From JACRBK01 sp964427955 (lineage in GTDB: Bacteria > Chloroflexota > Anaerolineae > Aggregatilineales > Aggregatilineaceae), in contig CAYRWY010000038.1 of the NCBI GenBank assembly GCA_964427955.1, forward strand, positions 1 through 22,653: a DNA stretch of 22,653 nt. The letters are read 5' to 3'. Position numbers and translations under genes: made by a program. Each line of letters opens with the position of its first letter. The first letter of the stretch is position 1. The notes beneath the pieces are model-generated. The model did no database searches and was not told the DNA's origin. It was given only the letters and a program-made list of their open reading frames with translations. Positions 7,719 to 14,588 of the stretch are shown one piece after another.

Positions 7719-8243
7719 ATGAAAAACGAACGCCCTCGCCAACTGAAAATCGCCGCACCCTGGACCACCCTGTTCGTCGTCACCGGGGCGATCCTGCCCG
7801 CCCTGCTGGCGCTGCTGCTGATCACGTCGTTTGCGTCCTCCGGCGACAAACCCCAGGTCACGCCGTCGCCCGAAACGGTGACGATCCCCCTGAACCGGGT
7901 GATCTCGACCCTGACGCTGCACGATTTCCGGGGCAAAGTCCGGCTGATCATCGCCGGGACGGGACAGATCGAAGGCACCGCCTTCAGCGATGCCTTGTAC
8001 CGTTACACCGACGATCAAGGCCAGCCGCTCGATCCGCCGCCGCCCAGTGCCTTCCCGCTGAAAGTCGATGGCAGCCTGGCTCAGAACGTCACGGACGAGC
8101 CGCTCGATTACCAGGACGATCACGTCTACACGCTGATCTACGACGCCGGATCGGACGCGCACGCGCTCAGCTTCGGGATCTCCGATACGAACGCCCGCGA
8201 CAATACGGGCGAGATCACGATTGAGGTCGTGCCGTTGGACTAG
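7719..8243 (+). CDS. Membrane-anchored or secreted hypothetical protein
   Basis: 174 residues. A basic N-terminus (MKNERPRQLK) precedes one long hydrophobic segment at about 15-38 (TLFVVTGAILPALLALLLI), a signal anchor or uncleaved signal peptide. The outside part (about 40-174) is acidic and beta-strand-like: a proline stretch (LDPPPPSAF) in the middle and a closing GEITIEVVPLD. I do not recognise a family. It has no Cys and no catalytic motif that I can see. Codon use matches its neighbours. The ribosome site before the ATG is weak. The gene stands alone, followed by a palindromic repeat between it and the convergent gene at 8345. Confidence 0.7.
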   Translation: MKNERPRQLKIAAPWTTLFVVTGAILPALLALLLITSFASSGDKPQVTPSPETVTIPLNRVISTLTLHDFRGKVRLIIAGTGQIEGTAFSDALYRYTDDQGQPLDPPPPSAFPLKVDGSLAQNVTDEPLDYQDDHVYTLIYDAGSDAHALSFGISDTNARDNTGEITIEVVPLD

Positions 8244-8266
8244 GCAGAGGTTGATCCAGGGTTTTT

Positions 8267-8318
8267 CGTAGGGGCGTCAGCTTGCTGCGCCCTGGGCAGA
8301 GCAAGCTCTGCCCCTACG
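8267..8318. repeat. Family C palindromic repeat, probable bidirectional terminator
   Basis: The ends are CGTAGGGGC (8267-8275) and GCCCCTACG (8310-8318). Inside are two further hairpins, GGGCG..CGCCC and GGGCAGAG-CAAG-CTCTGCCC. It lies in the 100-base gap between two convergent stops and could end transcription from both sides. Its left side follows a GGGTTTTT run. The same GTAGGGGC-type ends recur elsewhere in the window. Confidence 0.6.
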
Positions 8319-8344
8319 TATTTCAGCCGATGTGTACCAGAACT

Positions 8345-9247
8345 CTAAGCGGACGGCACCAGCCGGAACTGTGAGATCGGACCCGGAGCCGCATCACCGC
8401 AGCTCGAATAGACGCTCAGTGCGGCGGGCTGTTCCTCGATAGTTAGCGAGGTGCGCTGGCCGGACTCCGCCGCCTTGAAGCTGACCCGCCAGAGCGATCC
8501 TTCGGCGCGCGCTTCGTCCAGCGTGTACGCCTCCAGCGCCGTGCTGCCGCTCGTCCGCAGAACATACTCCGCGGCCTGCGCCGCCTTGGAATAACACGCG
8601 CGGCCCCGGTAATGATCGGGGACGATCTGCCCGGCGGCATACGCCGCGACGATCCCGGCGGCGTTGCCGGGATCGACCCGCCCATACACGATCCCATGCG
8701 GAAAGCAGATGATATTCGCGGCGAAGCGGTGCCCGCCGACGTGCGACGTCTGCCAGACCGCGTCGCCCACCTGCTGGCCGATCTGCTCATAGACCGGCAC
8801 GCCGTGCGAGGCGCAGCAGCGATCCCGGCGGCCATGCGTGCACACCAGGTAGAGTGGGTCGGTGCGGCGCGCGGCGGCATAGGCGGCGTCCTCGGCGCAG
8901 ATAGCTGCCAGATCGAGCGCCAGTAGATCCTCGTAGGTTTTGAGGTGAAACTCGTAGATCGCCGGGCGGGTTTCGCGTCCCAGCACGACGAAAAACGCCA
9001 GTCCCTCCGGGGCCAGGCGCGGCTTCTGCCGGATCACCTGGATACGCGAGCGCGGCATCGCCACCGCCTGCCGGGTGATGGCCTGCCGGACCAGTGCGGG
9101 CAGCTCGGCCTGTTCGAACGCTTCCGGCTCCCAGCGCCCGTCATATTCGATCAAAAACCATGCGGATACTGTCGCCGCCGTGCCAAACAACTGCTCCCCG
9201 GACTCCGACGAGAGCACCGAACACGTCGCCGCTGCACTGTCTGTCAT
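8345..9247 (-). CDS. Apd1/sucrase-ferredoxin-like [2Fe-2S] protein
   Basis: 300 residues of the sucrase/ferredoxin-like (Suc_Fer-like) family with a thioredoxin-like fold. The N-terminal family signature is visible: CSVLSSESGEQLFGTA, then WFLIEYDGRWEPEAF. The metal region shows LVCTHGRRDRCCASHG near 134-147 and SHVGGHRFAANII near 168-180, i.e. C-x8-C followed by H-x-G-G-H. From recall, this pattern defines the Apd1/Aim32 proteins, whose [2Fe-2S] cluster is bound by two Cys and two His. A redox role in the cytoplasm is likely; the substrate is unknown. Residues 230-300 form an extra C-terminal domain beyond the core. The start has AGGGG about 6 bases upstream, and a family C palindrome lies directly before that. 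Confidence 0.85.
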   Translation of the reverse strand: MTDSAAATCSVLSSESGEQLFGTAATVSAWFLIEYDGRWEPEAFEQAELPALVRQAITRQAVAMPRSRIQVIRQKPRLAPEGLAFFVVLGRETRPAIYEFHLKTYEDLLALDLAAICAEDAAYAAARRTDPLYLVCTHGRRDRCCASHGVPVYEQIGQQVGDAVWQTSHVGGHRFAANIICFPHGIVYGRVDPGNAAGIVAAYAAGQIVPDHYRGRACYSKAAQAAEYVLRTSGSTALEAYTLDEARAEGSLWRVSFKAAESGQRTSLTIEEQPAALSVYSSCGDAAPGPISQFRLVPSA

Positions 9248-9262
9248 GATTTTCCCCTGTTG

Positions 9263-9289
9263 GTGGGGCGCAGCAAGCGGCGCCCCTAC
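9263..9289. repeat. Family C palindrome (GTGGGGCGC..GCGCCCCTAC)
   Basis: A 27-base inverted repeat, GTGGGGCGC at the left and GGCGCCCCTAC at the right, around AGCAAGC. It lies 15 bases upstream of the start at 9247, so it would be in the 5' leader of that mRNA or at its promoter. It may form a hairpin in the leader. Confidence 0.6.
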
Positions 9290-9306
9290 AGATCTTTACG
9301 TTGATT

Positions 9307-9545
9307 GCTACTGAGGCTCGCATAAAAAACTAAACTCTTGATGCCCACGGTTGACCTCACCCCCTACCCCCTCTCCAATCATGCTGGAGAGGGGGACTGA
9401 ACTTCGGGTGGAGTACGTCCCCTCTCCGAAAAAAGCGGAGAGGGGAGAAAACGGGCTTGTTCCCCTCTCCAACTTTGGAGAGGGGTCAGGGGTGAGGTAA
9501 ATCTCCCTGGCAAAAAGTTTAGCTATTTATGCGAGGATCAGTAGT
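9307..9545. repeat. MITE-like repeat, family A, copy 2 (239 bp)
   Basis: Fills almost all of the 312-base gap between 9248 and 9559. The ends are GCTACTGAGGCTCGCATAA (from 9307) and the inverted partner TTATGCGAGGATCAGTAGT (to 9545), followed inward by ACTAAACTCTT against AAAAAGTTTAG. The core starts CCTCACCCCC and ends GGGGTGAGG, and holds three CCCCTCTCC/GGAGAGGGG hairpins in a row. No protein is encoded. Copy 1 (5096-5222) has the same ends around a single hairpin. Apart from this, the gap holds only the family C palindrome. Confidence 0.8.
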
Positions 9546-9559
9546 GATCTAGGCCCGGA

Positions 9560-10534
9560 TCAGGAAAGACGTCCTCCCGATCCTTCGTCCGCCGTGCGCT
9601 GGCCCAACAACCGCCGGATCGTGCCGCCCCGCGAGAACTGCCGCATATACGCCAGGTTTTCCGGGGTGAACGGGCGCGGCGTGATCCCGAAAACCTCGGT
9701 CAGCGCGTTGTGCGGCACCGCGTTGTCCACCTTGAGCATATCCAACAGGCTGGTCGTCACAGGGGGATTGGGCAGCGCCACCTGCATCAGCTTCACCACG
9801 GGGCGCAGCACCGGCACCGGGACACGGATCGTCAAGCGGCGCGTGCCGAGCGCTTGCAGCACGCGCTGCACGATCTCGGCATAGGTCAGCACCTCCGGCC
9901 CGCCCAGCGCGTACTCCTGTCCGAGGGTGTGATCGTCGTCCAGGCAGCGCGTGATCGCTTCGACCACGTCGCCCACCCAGACCGGCTGGAAGCGCGCCTG
10001 ACCGTCCCCCACGATCGGAAAGATCAGCGGCGTGAGCTGGATCAGCCGGGCCTGCACGTTGGCGAACTCGTCCTGTGGGCCCCAGATCACCGACGGGCGC
10101 AGCGCGGTCCAGTCCAACCCCGACGCGGCGACGTAGTCCTGGGCGCGGCCTTTGCTCGCCAGAAAGCGGAACGGCGAGTCGCTGCGCGCGCCGTTCTGGC
10201 ACATGTTGACGAAGCGCCGCACACCCGCCGCCTGGGCGGCATCCACGAGGTGGATCGTGCCCTGGGTATTGAGCGCCTCGTAGGTCTGATCGCCTTTTTC
10301 GACGGCGATGGCGACCAGATGCACGACCGCGCTCACACCCGCCAACGCCGGTCCCAGCGTGTCCGGCTGCATCACGTCGCCGCGCACGATCTCGATCTGG
10401 TCGCGCACGTCCGCAAGACGGACCGCCGCTTTGGCCGGGCTGTGGACCATCGCCCGCACCGGCTTACCCTGCTCCACCAGACAGCGGACCAGGTGACTAC
10501 CGACATACCCCGAAGCCCCTGTGATCAGAATCAT
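9560..10534 (-). CDS. Atypical SDR, NAD(P)-binding, NDUFA9-like
   Basis: 324 residues. The Rossmann nucleotide-binding motif GASGYVG is at 6-12. The pattern RAMVHSPAKA, VRGDVMQPDTL, AVVHLVAI, then LRPSVIWGPQDEF and VWVGDVVEAI fits the complex-I NDUFA9-like group of atypical short-chain dehydrogenases. At the usual YxxxK position the sequence is FRFLASKGRAQDY, so the catalytic Tyr is absent; such members bind NAD(P)H without classic SDR chemistry. Possible roles are quinone or lipid-linked redox, or a structural or sensory nucleotide-binding role. The start has AAGGAG 10 bases upstream. It lies 59 bases after the membrane protein gene in the same direction, so it is probably the third gene of the operon starting at 12196. 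Confidence in the fold is high; function is uncertain. Confidence 0.85.
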   Translation of the reverse strand: MILITGASGYVGSHLVRCLVEQGKPVRAMVHSPAKAAVRLADVRDQIEIVRGDVMQPDTLGPALAGVSAVVHLVAIAVEKGDQTYEALNTQGTIHLVDAAQAAGVRRFVNMCQNGARSDSPFRFLASKGRAQDYVAASGLDWTALRPSVIWGPQDEFANVQARLIQLTPLIFPIVGDGQARFQPVWVGDVVEAITRCLDDDHTLGQEYALGGPEVLTYAEIVQRVLQALGTRRLTIRVPVPVLRPVVKLMQVALPNPPVTTSLLDMLKVDNAVPHNALTEVFGITPRPFTPENLAYMRQFSRGGTIRRLLGQRTADEGSGGRLS

Positions 10535-10593
10535 CCGGCATGATCTCCTTACCCATCAGGTTGTACACAATTTGGGGCCGGTTGGCGAACGTC

Positions 10594-11400
10594 TCAGATA
10601 ATGCGCTGCACACGGGCCTGCATCAGCAGCCCCAGCGCAACCATCAGATAGGATGCGATGTAGCTGACGTCCACAAAAGTCGTCACCGCGTTCACGCCCT
10701 GATTGAGGTAAGCCCCCTGCCAGTTGGCATACGAGTACACCAGGTCCGAGATCGCCACCACCAGAAATCCGACCGTGATGACGACGACGGGCCGGTACAG
10801 GGCGCCCCCCGCCAGGACTAACATGCTCAATAAGACCAGCAGCACAATCGCCAGATCGCCCAGGGGGTAAAAAATAAGCAGGAATTTCTCCATCCCACTG
10901 TCGAAATCATCCGAAACGAGCATCGGCCTGATCACCAGCACGAGCACCACCAGCGTGAGGATTCCGAAGCCCCCCAACCCGACTCGAAGCTGTTGGCGGG
11001 TCGGCGTGGCTTGCAGCGACCGGTAGCGCCACCACAGCGCCAGCACGAGCGGTACATAGCCGATCCCCCACATCACGTCGGCGCTGGACACCGTCGGCCC
11101 CTCTTTGAGCGCGAGCTGGTAGTACGACCAGATCGCCTCGCCGAAAGCCCACAGCGCCAGCCCGATCCCCAGCATCCCCCACACCCGCTTGAGCACCTCG
11201 CCCGCATCGCTGCCCCGCCACAGCAGCAGCGCCAGCACGGCCCCGGCCAGGGACGAAAGGACCGTGAGGCCGTTGTAGGCCCAGGCCACCACCTTCCACC
11301 CTAAGGCTTCATACACCGGCTCCATATACATCACGGTGATGACGATCAACAATACCACACCCACCAGCACCGCCCAGCGCAACACCCGATCTGACCACAT
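10594..11400 (-). CDS. Polytopic membrane protein, 7TM sensor-like, no output domain
   Basis: 268 residues with about eight hydrophobic segments (near 8-27, 36-58, 72-90, 104-120, 137-157, 170-195, 200-215, 240-260) and almost no soluble domain. The middle run WAFGEAIWSYYQLALKEGP, followed by SSADVMWGIGYVPLVLALWW, resembles the membrane-sensing regions fused to PAS, GGDEF or kinase domains in other bacteria and archaea. Here no such domain is attached. The start at 11400 is chosen because AGGGAGGGG lies just upstream; an ATG 13 codons earlier (11439) would overlap the previous gene. It follows the PAS protein gene by 22 bases, so the two are probably co-transcribed and may form a split sensor. 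The ligand is unknown. Confidence 0.75.
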   Translation of the reverse strand: MWSDRVLRWAVLVGVVLLIVITVMYMEPVYEALGWKVVAWAYNGLTVLSSLAGAVLALLLWRGSDAGEVLKRVWGMLGIGLALWAFGEAIWSYYQLALKEGPTVSSADVMWGIGYVPLVLALWWRYRSLQATPTRQQLRVGLGGFGILTLVVLVLVIRPMLVSDDFDSGMEKFLLIFYPLGDLAIVLLVLLSMLVLAGGALYRPVVVITVGFLVVAISDLVYSYANWQGAYLNQGVNAVTTFVDVSYIASYLMVALGLLMQARVQRII

Positions 11401-11422
11401 GGCTCCCCTCCCTACGCCTGCC

Positions 11423-12196
11423 CTAATGGATCGTCTCAATCAACTGGCGGAGACCCAGCGGATGCACCGCCTCGATGGCGGCCTGATCCATCTGTCCATC
11501 CACCGTTTGCAGTTCCTGCATGACCATACGGCGACCGATCACATTCGTGGCGTAGCGGGCAACTTCGGTCATGAGGGTCAGATAAATCGTGGGGTCCAAT
11601 TCGTCGTCGTCAAACGCGACCTGTCCTGCCTCGATCCGCATGGGCCAACCGTGCCGGTTGATCAACTTGTCGAGCAGCACATTCAGCGTCTCGCGAATGC
11701 GCGGCCCGCCCATCCGCGCCAACAGGATTTGCAGCCCGCCGATCTGCGCCCGGACGTAGATCTGAGCGTAAGATTGCGCCGGAAGGTACATGCCCTGGAT
11801 GTGCGACCCGATGACTTCCTGATGGTGTGTCATCAACGTCCCCGGCAGTTCGGCGTCCGCCGGATCGAACAGAGAAATGTCGATGCCGATCAGTGTGTCG
11901 CGATCATCATAGGTAGCCACCCCGGCACACAACACCGGGATCAGCTCACCCGTCGCCGATTGAATGTCGAGCGGAAGCTGGTGGACAAACCCATCGCGGG
12001 TGATAGCTTTGAGGAACTGCCGGGAGAGCTGGGCATTGATGCCCAGGGTCTCGTGCAGTGGACTGCCAATCACCTGGTCGGCGTTACGGCAGCGAACCAG
12101 GTGAAGAAAGTAGTAGTCGACAAAAACAACCTGACCTTTGACGTCCGTGAAAATCAGCCCAAGGGGGATCGTGGAACCGTATGCCTGCCCCAGCAT
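11423..12196 (-). CDS. PAS-domain protein with unrecognised C-terminal helical domain
   Basis: 257 residues. Residues 1-115 form a PAS domain (GLIFTDVKGQVVFVDYYFLHLVRCRNADQVIG.. and a closing LIGIDISLFD). Residues about 125-257 are mostly helical (QSYAQIYVRAQIGGLQILLAR.., RIRETLNVLLDKLINRHGWP.., IYLTLMTEVARYATNVIGRR) and match no kinase, cyclase or EAL family I know. No H box, GGDEF or DNA-binding motif is visible. It is cytoplasmic. A GGGAGG ribosome site sits 7 bases before ATG, and a strong promoter lies further upstream. It is the first gene of the run with the membrane protein and the SDR. It could relay a membrane signal by protein contact. A ligand-binding or photosensory PAS is possible, but no cofactor residue can be named. 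Confidence 0.75.
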   Translation of the reverse strand: MLGQAYGSTIPLGLIFTDVKGQVVFVDYYFLHLVRCRNADQVIGSPLHETLGINAQLSRQFLKAITRDGFVHQLPLDIQSATGELIPVLCAGVATYDDRDTLIGIDISLFDPADAELPGTLMTHHQEVIGSHIQGMYLPAQSYAQIYVRAQIGGLQILLARMGGPRIRETLNVLLDKLINRHGWPMRIEAGQVAFDDDELDPTIYLTLMTEVARYATNVIGRRMVMQELQTVDGQMDQAAIEAVHPLGLRQLIETIH

Positions 12197-12230
12197 AATT
12201 AAGCCTCCCTAAACTTACCCACCTTCCTAT

Positions 12231-12261
12231 ATTGTAAGCCAATTTTTGGTTTTTGTGTCAA
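12231..12261 (-). promoter_or_regulatory. Sigma-70-like promoter of the PAS/membrane/SDR operon
   Basis: On the minus strand a perfect TTGACA (12256-12261) and TACAAT (12231-12236) are separated by 19 bases of AT-rich DNA. They lie 35 bases upstream of the ATG at 12196, and the ribosome site GGGAGG falls in between. The spacing is on the long side. The TTGA of the -35 overlaps the stop codon of the GT39 gene (12258-12260). Confidence 0.6.
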
Positions 12262-14588
12262 CCAATTATTTCAAGAGAGGCCAGTTGGAGGTGATCGCCC
12301 GCCCTGGTTCCCTGGAAAATCACCGGCAGGCGGTCGAGGGGAGCGTTCAGATCGTACATCCCGACGATGACGGTATACTGCCCCGGCGCGCGATCGGGCG
12401 GCACCACCAGGCCGTGCAGATCGATCACGGTCTGGCCGGGCGTCCAGGTCGTGGTCAGAGCGAGATTGCCGCCCGGCTCGGCATCGTGCTGGCTGACCAG
12501 CGAGCCGTCCGGCGCGAGGAGTTGGACGGTCACTTTGTAACGCACTTCGAGAGGGGCATCGGTCGTCCAGAACAGCGTCACGCCCAGCACGTCACCCGCG
12601 GTCAGCCGGTCCGCGCTGAGCGCATAGCCGGTCAGCGTGATGTGATCGCCGAAGCGTGCGCCGCTGAGCACGTCCGGCGCGAACGGAGACGCCGCCAGCA
12701 CGGCGTACTGTGCCAGCCGCACGTCGCCGTACCACGCCGACGCCACCGGGTACGCCGCGACATCCAGCGTGGCCTGGACCACGCGCCGGGGATCGCGCTC
12801 CTGCTCGCCCCAAAACAGCACGAAGAGACGCCGGTGCTCGCGGATCACGGCGTCCACGTCGGCACGAGTCTGCGCGTCATCACCGCCCAGGCCGCGCGGC
12901 AGTTCGTAGACCGGCGCGTCACCCCGGTAGTAGTAGCTGAACACTTCGGCCTGGTTCGGCGCGTCGAGGATGATCGCGTCGCCGGGCCGGGGCGCGGCCT
13001 GGATCGCCGCCGCCATCGCGCGGTAGTCGGGCCGGGCATACGCCGGATCGCGGTACAGCGCGTCCAACGCCCGTCCCTGCCCCAGCACCACGACGATCAC
13101 GCCAATCCCGGCGACTGCTCGCAAAAGCATTTCAACGCAGAGACCGCGGAGATTCATGAAAGAGGCAAGAGATGAGAGAATTCGAGAGGAAGCGTTTTCC
13201 CGTAGGGGTTCCCCTAAAAACTGGTCCCTATGTTCTTCTCTCTTTTCCCCTATATTATCTCTGCGGTCTCTGCGTTGAATCGTTTTTTCTTTTCCCAGCC
13301 CCCACAGCCGCGCGGCACCCGCTCCGATCAGCAGGGCGGCAGCGGCCTGGGCGGGCAGCAGAAATTTGAGGTTAGCGGGGCGATACGCGCCGGAGCCGAA
13401 CAGCGCGCCGATCACGATCCCGGCCCAGAACAGCGGCAGCCCGGCTTGCCAGCCGCGGGCCCGCCGATCCGGCCTCAGCGCCGCCAGGATCAACAGGCCC
13501 GGCACGATCAGCCGTAGCCAAGATACCTCGCCCGCCGTGCTGCCGTAGGTGATCCAGGTGAAGACCGTGCGAAGCTGCTCGCGCAGCGCCAGATCGACCC
13601 CGGTGCGCGGCCAACCCGTGACCTGATCCCAGGCGGTCGGGAGCCAGGGCAGCAGCAGGACCAGCGTGATCAGGTTGAGCAGCGCATAGGCGATCACGAT
13701 CCGGCGCAGATCGCGGATCGGGGTGCCCTGCCGGAGGTGCCCGCCCAGCCACGCCAGCACCACGATCCCCTGCGCCAGCAGCGTGAAGGCATACGAATAT
13801 TGAGTATACAGCCCGGCGGCGTTGACCAGGGCGAGCGCCAATGCCGGTCGGGGCAATTCATGAATTGCCCCGACTAGACGGGCGTATTGATGCCCCGGAG
13901 ATCGCTGGTGGTTGGCCTCACCCCCCGACCCCCTCTCCATTCGAAATGGAGAGGGGGAGATGAAAGCGCCGGGGAAGTCCCCTCGCCAACTCTGTTGGAG
14001 AGGGGATTTAGGGGTGAGGCCGAATCTCCGCACTAAATTGTTAAACGGCATCAATGCGCCCCTACTCTCTCCCTGCAATCTCTCCCCGCGCCCTCTGCGT
14101 TGAATCGCTCTTAGCCACGCCACCAGCAGCGCCATGCCGGACACGCTGAGCAGTTGCAGTTGGGCGTACATGCGCGTTTCCTGGCTGTAGTAGACCGCCA
14201 GCGGGCTGCACGCGACCAGCAGCCCGGCGATCCAGCCCGCGCCGCGCCCGAACAGCCGCCGCCCCAGCGCCAGCGTCACCGCGACGGCCAGCACACCCTC
14301 GAACGCCGAGAGCGCCCGCAGGCCGAACTCACGGTCTCCGGCCAGGGCGATCCACGCTTTGAGCAGCAGGTAGTAACCAGGGGGATGGATGTCGCGCCCG
14401 GCAGCGTCGATCAGATCGCCGACGCCGCGCTGGGCGAGCCGCAGGCTGTTGCCTTCGTCGTTCCACAGCGATTGGGTGCCGAGATCGTGAAAGCGCAGCG
14501 CGAACGCGATCAGGATCACCAGCAGCGGCGCGATCCGCACCGCCCAGGTGCCCTGGGCAAGGGTTGCCCTGCCCCTACGATCACCCAT
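12258..14588 (-). CDS. GT39/ArnT-like membrane glycosyltransferase carrying in-frame repeat insertions
   Basis: 776 residues. GT-C features: SLWNDEGNS with the acidic pair D44-E45 in the first outer loop, DIHPPGYYLLLKAW after it, then many membrane helices. Such enzymes use lipid-phosphate sugars at the outer face of the membrane. A beta-rich, Ig-like domain fills about 620-776. Three stretches match repeats found elsewhere in the window: residues 2-14 (family C), about 158-249 (families C, A and B nested) and about 436-486 (family B). They are polar, low in conservation signs, and lie between helices such as LLVAWLRAIQR and LALALVNAAGLYTQYSYAF. The start ATG overlaps the upstream stop (ATGGGTGA), suggesting translational coupling to the GH-A gene. 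GTG at residue 17 is an alternative start that would remove the N-terminal repeat. Activity after the insertions is unproven; the frame is intact. Confidence 0.85.
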   Translation of the reverse strand: MGDRRGRATLAQGTWAVRIAPLLVILIAFALRFHDLGTQSLWNDEGNSLRLAQRGVGDLIDAAGRDIHPPGYYLLLKAWIALAGDREFGLRALSAFEGVLAVAVTLALGRRLFGRGAGWIAGLLVACSPLAVYYSQETRMYAQLQLLSVSGMALLVAWLRAIQRRGRGERLQGESRGALMPFNNLVRRFGLTPKSPLQQSWRGDFPGAFISPSPFRMERGSGGEANHQRSPGHQYARLVGAIHELPRPALALALVNAAGLYTQYSYAFTLLAQGIVVLAWLGGHLRQGTPIRDLRRIVIAYALLNLITLVLLLPWLPTAWDQVTGWPRTGVDLALREQLRTVFTWITYGSTAGEVSWLRLIVPGLLILAALRPDRRARGWQAGLPLFWAGIVIGALFGSGAYRPANLKFLLPAQAAAALLIGAGAARLWGLGKEKTIQRRDRRDNIGEKREEHRDQFLGEPLRENASSRILSSLASFMNLRGLCVEMLLRAVAGIGVIVVVLGQGRALDALYRDPAYARPDYRAMAAAIQAAPRPGDAIILDAPNQAEVFSYYYRGDAPVYELPRGLGGDDAQTRADVDAVIREHRRLFVLFWGEQERDPRRVVQATLDVAAYPVASAWYGDVRLAQYAVLAASPFAPDVLSGARFGDHITLTGYALSADRLTAGDVLGVTLFWTTDAPLEVRYKVTVQLLAPDGSLVSQHDAEPGGNLALTTTWTPGQTVIDLHGLVVPPDRAPGQYTVIVGMYDLNAPLDRLPVIFQGTRAGDHLQLASLEIIG
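13131..13279. repeat. MITE-like repeat, family B, inside the GT39 gene (149 bp)
   Basis: Bounded by inverted ends of about 23 bases, TTCAACGCAGAGACCGCGGA at the left and TGCGGTCTCTGCGTTGAA at the right, with one mismatch. Inside is a smaller TAGGGG-TT-CCCCTA hairpin (13203-13216). It is read through in the GT39 frame as a polar loop (about residues 436-486). Family B ends also occur at 14093-14107, 16363 and 16724-16744. Confidence 0.75.
13847..14107. repeat. Nested composite of repeat families C, A and B inside the GT39 gene
   Basis: From left to right: a perfect 28-base palindrome (13847-13874) centred on CAATTCATGAATTG with GTCGGGG/CCCCGAC arms; an inverted pair GGCGTATTGATGCC (13881-13894) and GGCATCAATGCGCC (14047-14060) ending CCCCTAC; between them a family A core (13914-14021) with GGCCTCACCCCC and GGGGTGAGGCC ends and two CCCTCTCC-type hairpins; then a family B end, CTCTGCGTTGAATCG (14093-14107). 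The whole block is translated in frame within the GT39 protein. Confidence 0.75.
14548..14579. repeat. Family C palindrome at the 5' end of the GT39 coding region
   Basis: GGTGCCCTGGGCAAGGG on the left faces TTGCCCTGCCCCTACG on the right. Read on the minus strand it begins CGTAGGGGCAGGGC and encodes residues 4-14 of the GT39 protein. It may have been an intergenic hairpin that is now inside the frame, or the true start may lie downstream of it. Confidence 0.55.

Noticed and set aside
9353..9502. CRISPR array suggested by repeated CCCCTCTCC units
   Set aside because: The units are palindromic hairpins with short, unequal spacers, bounded by inverted ends. No cas gene is present; a MITE-like element fits better.
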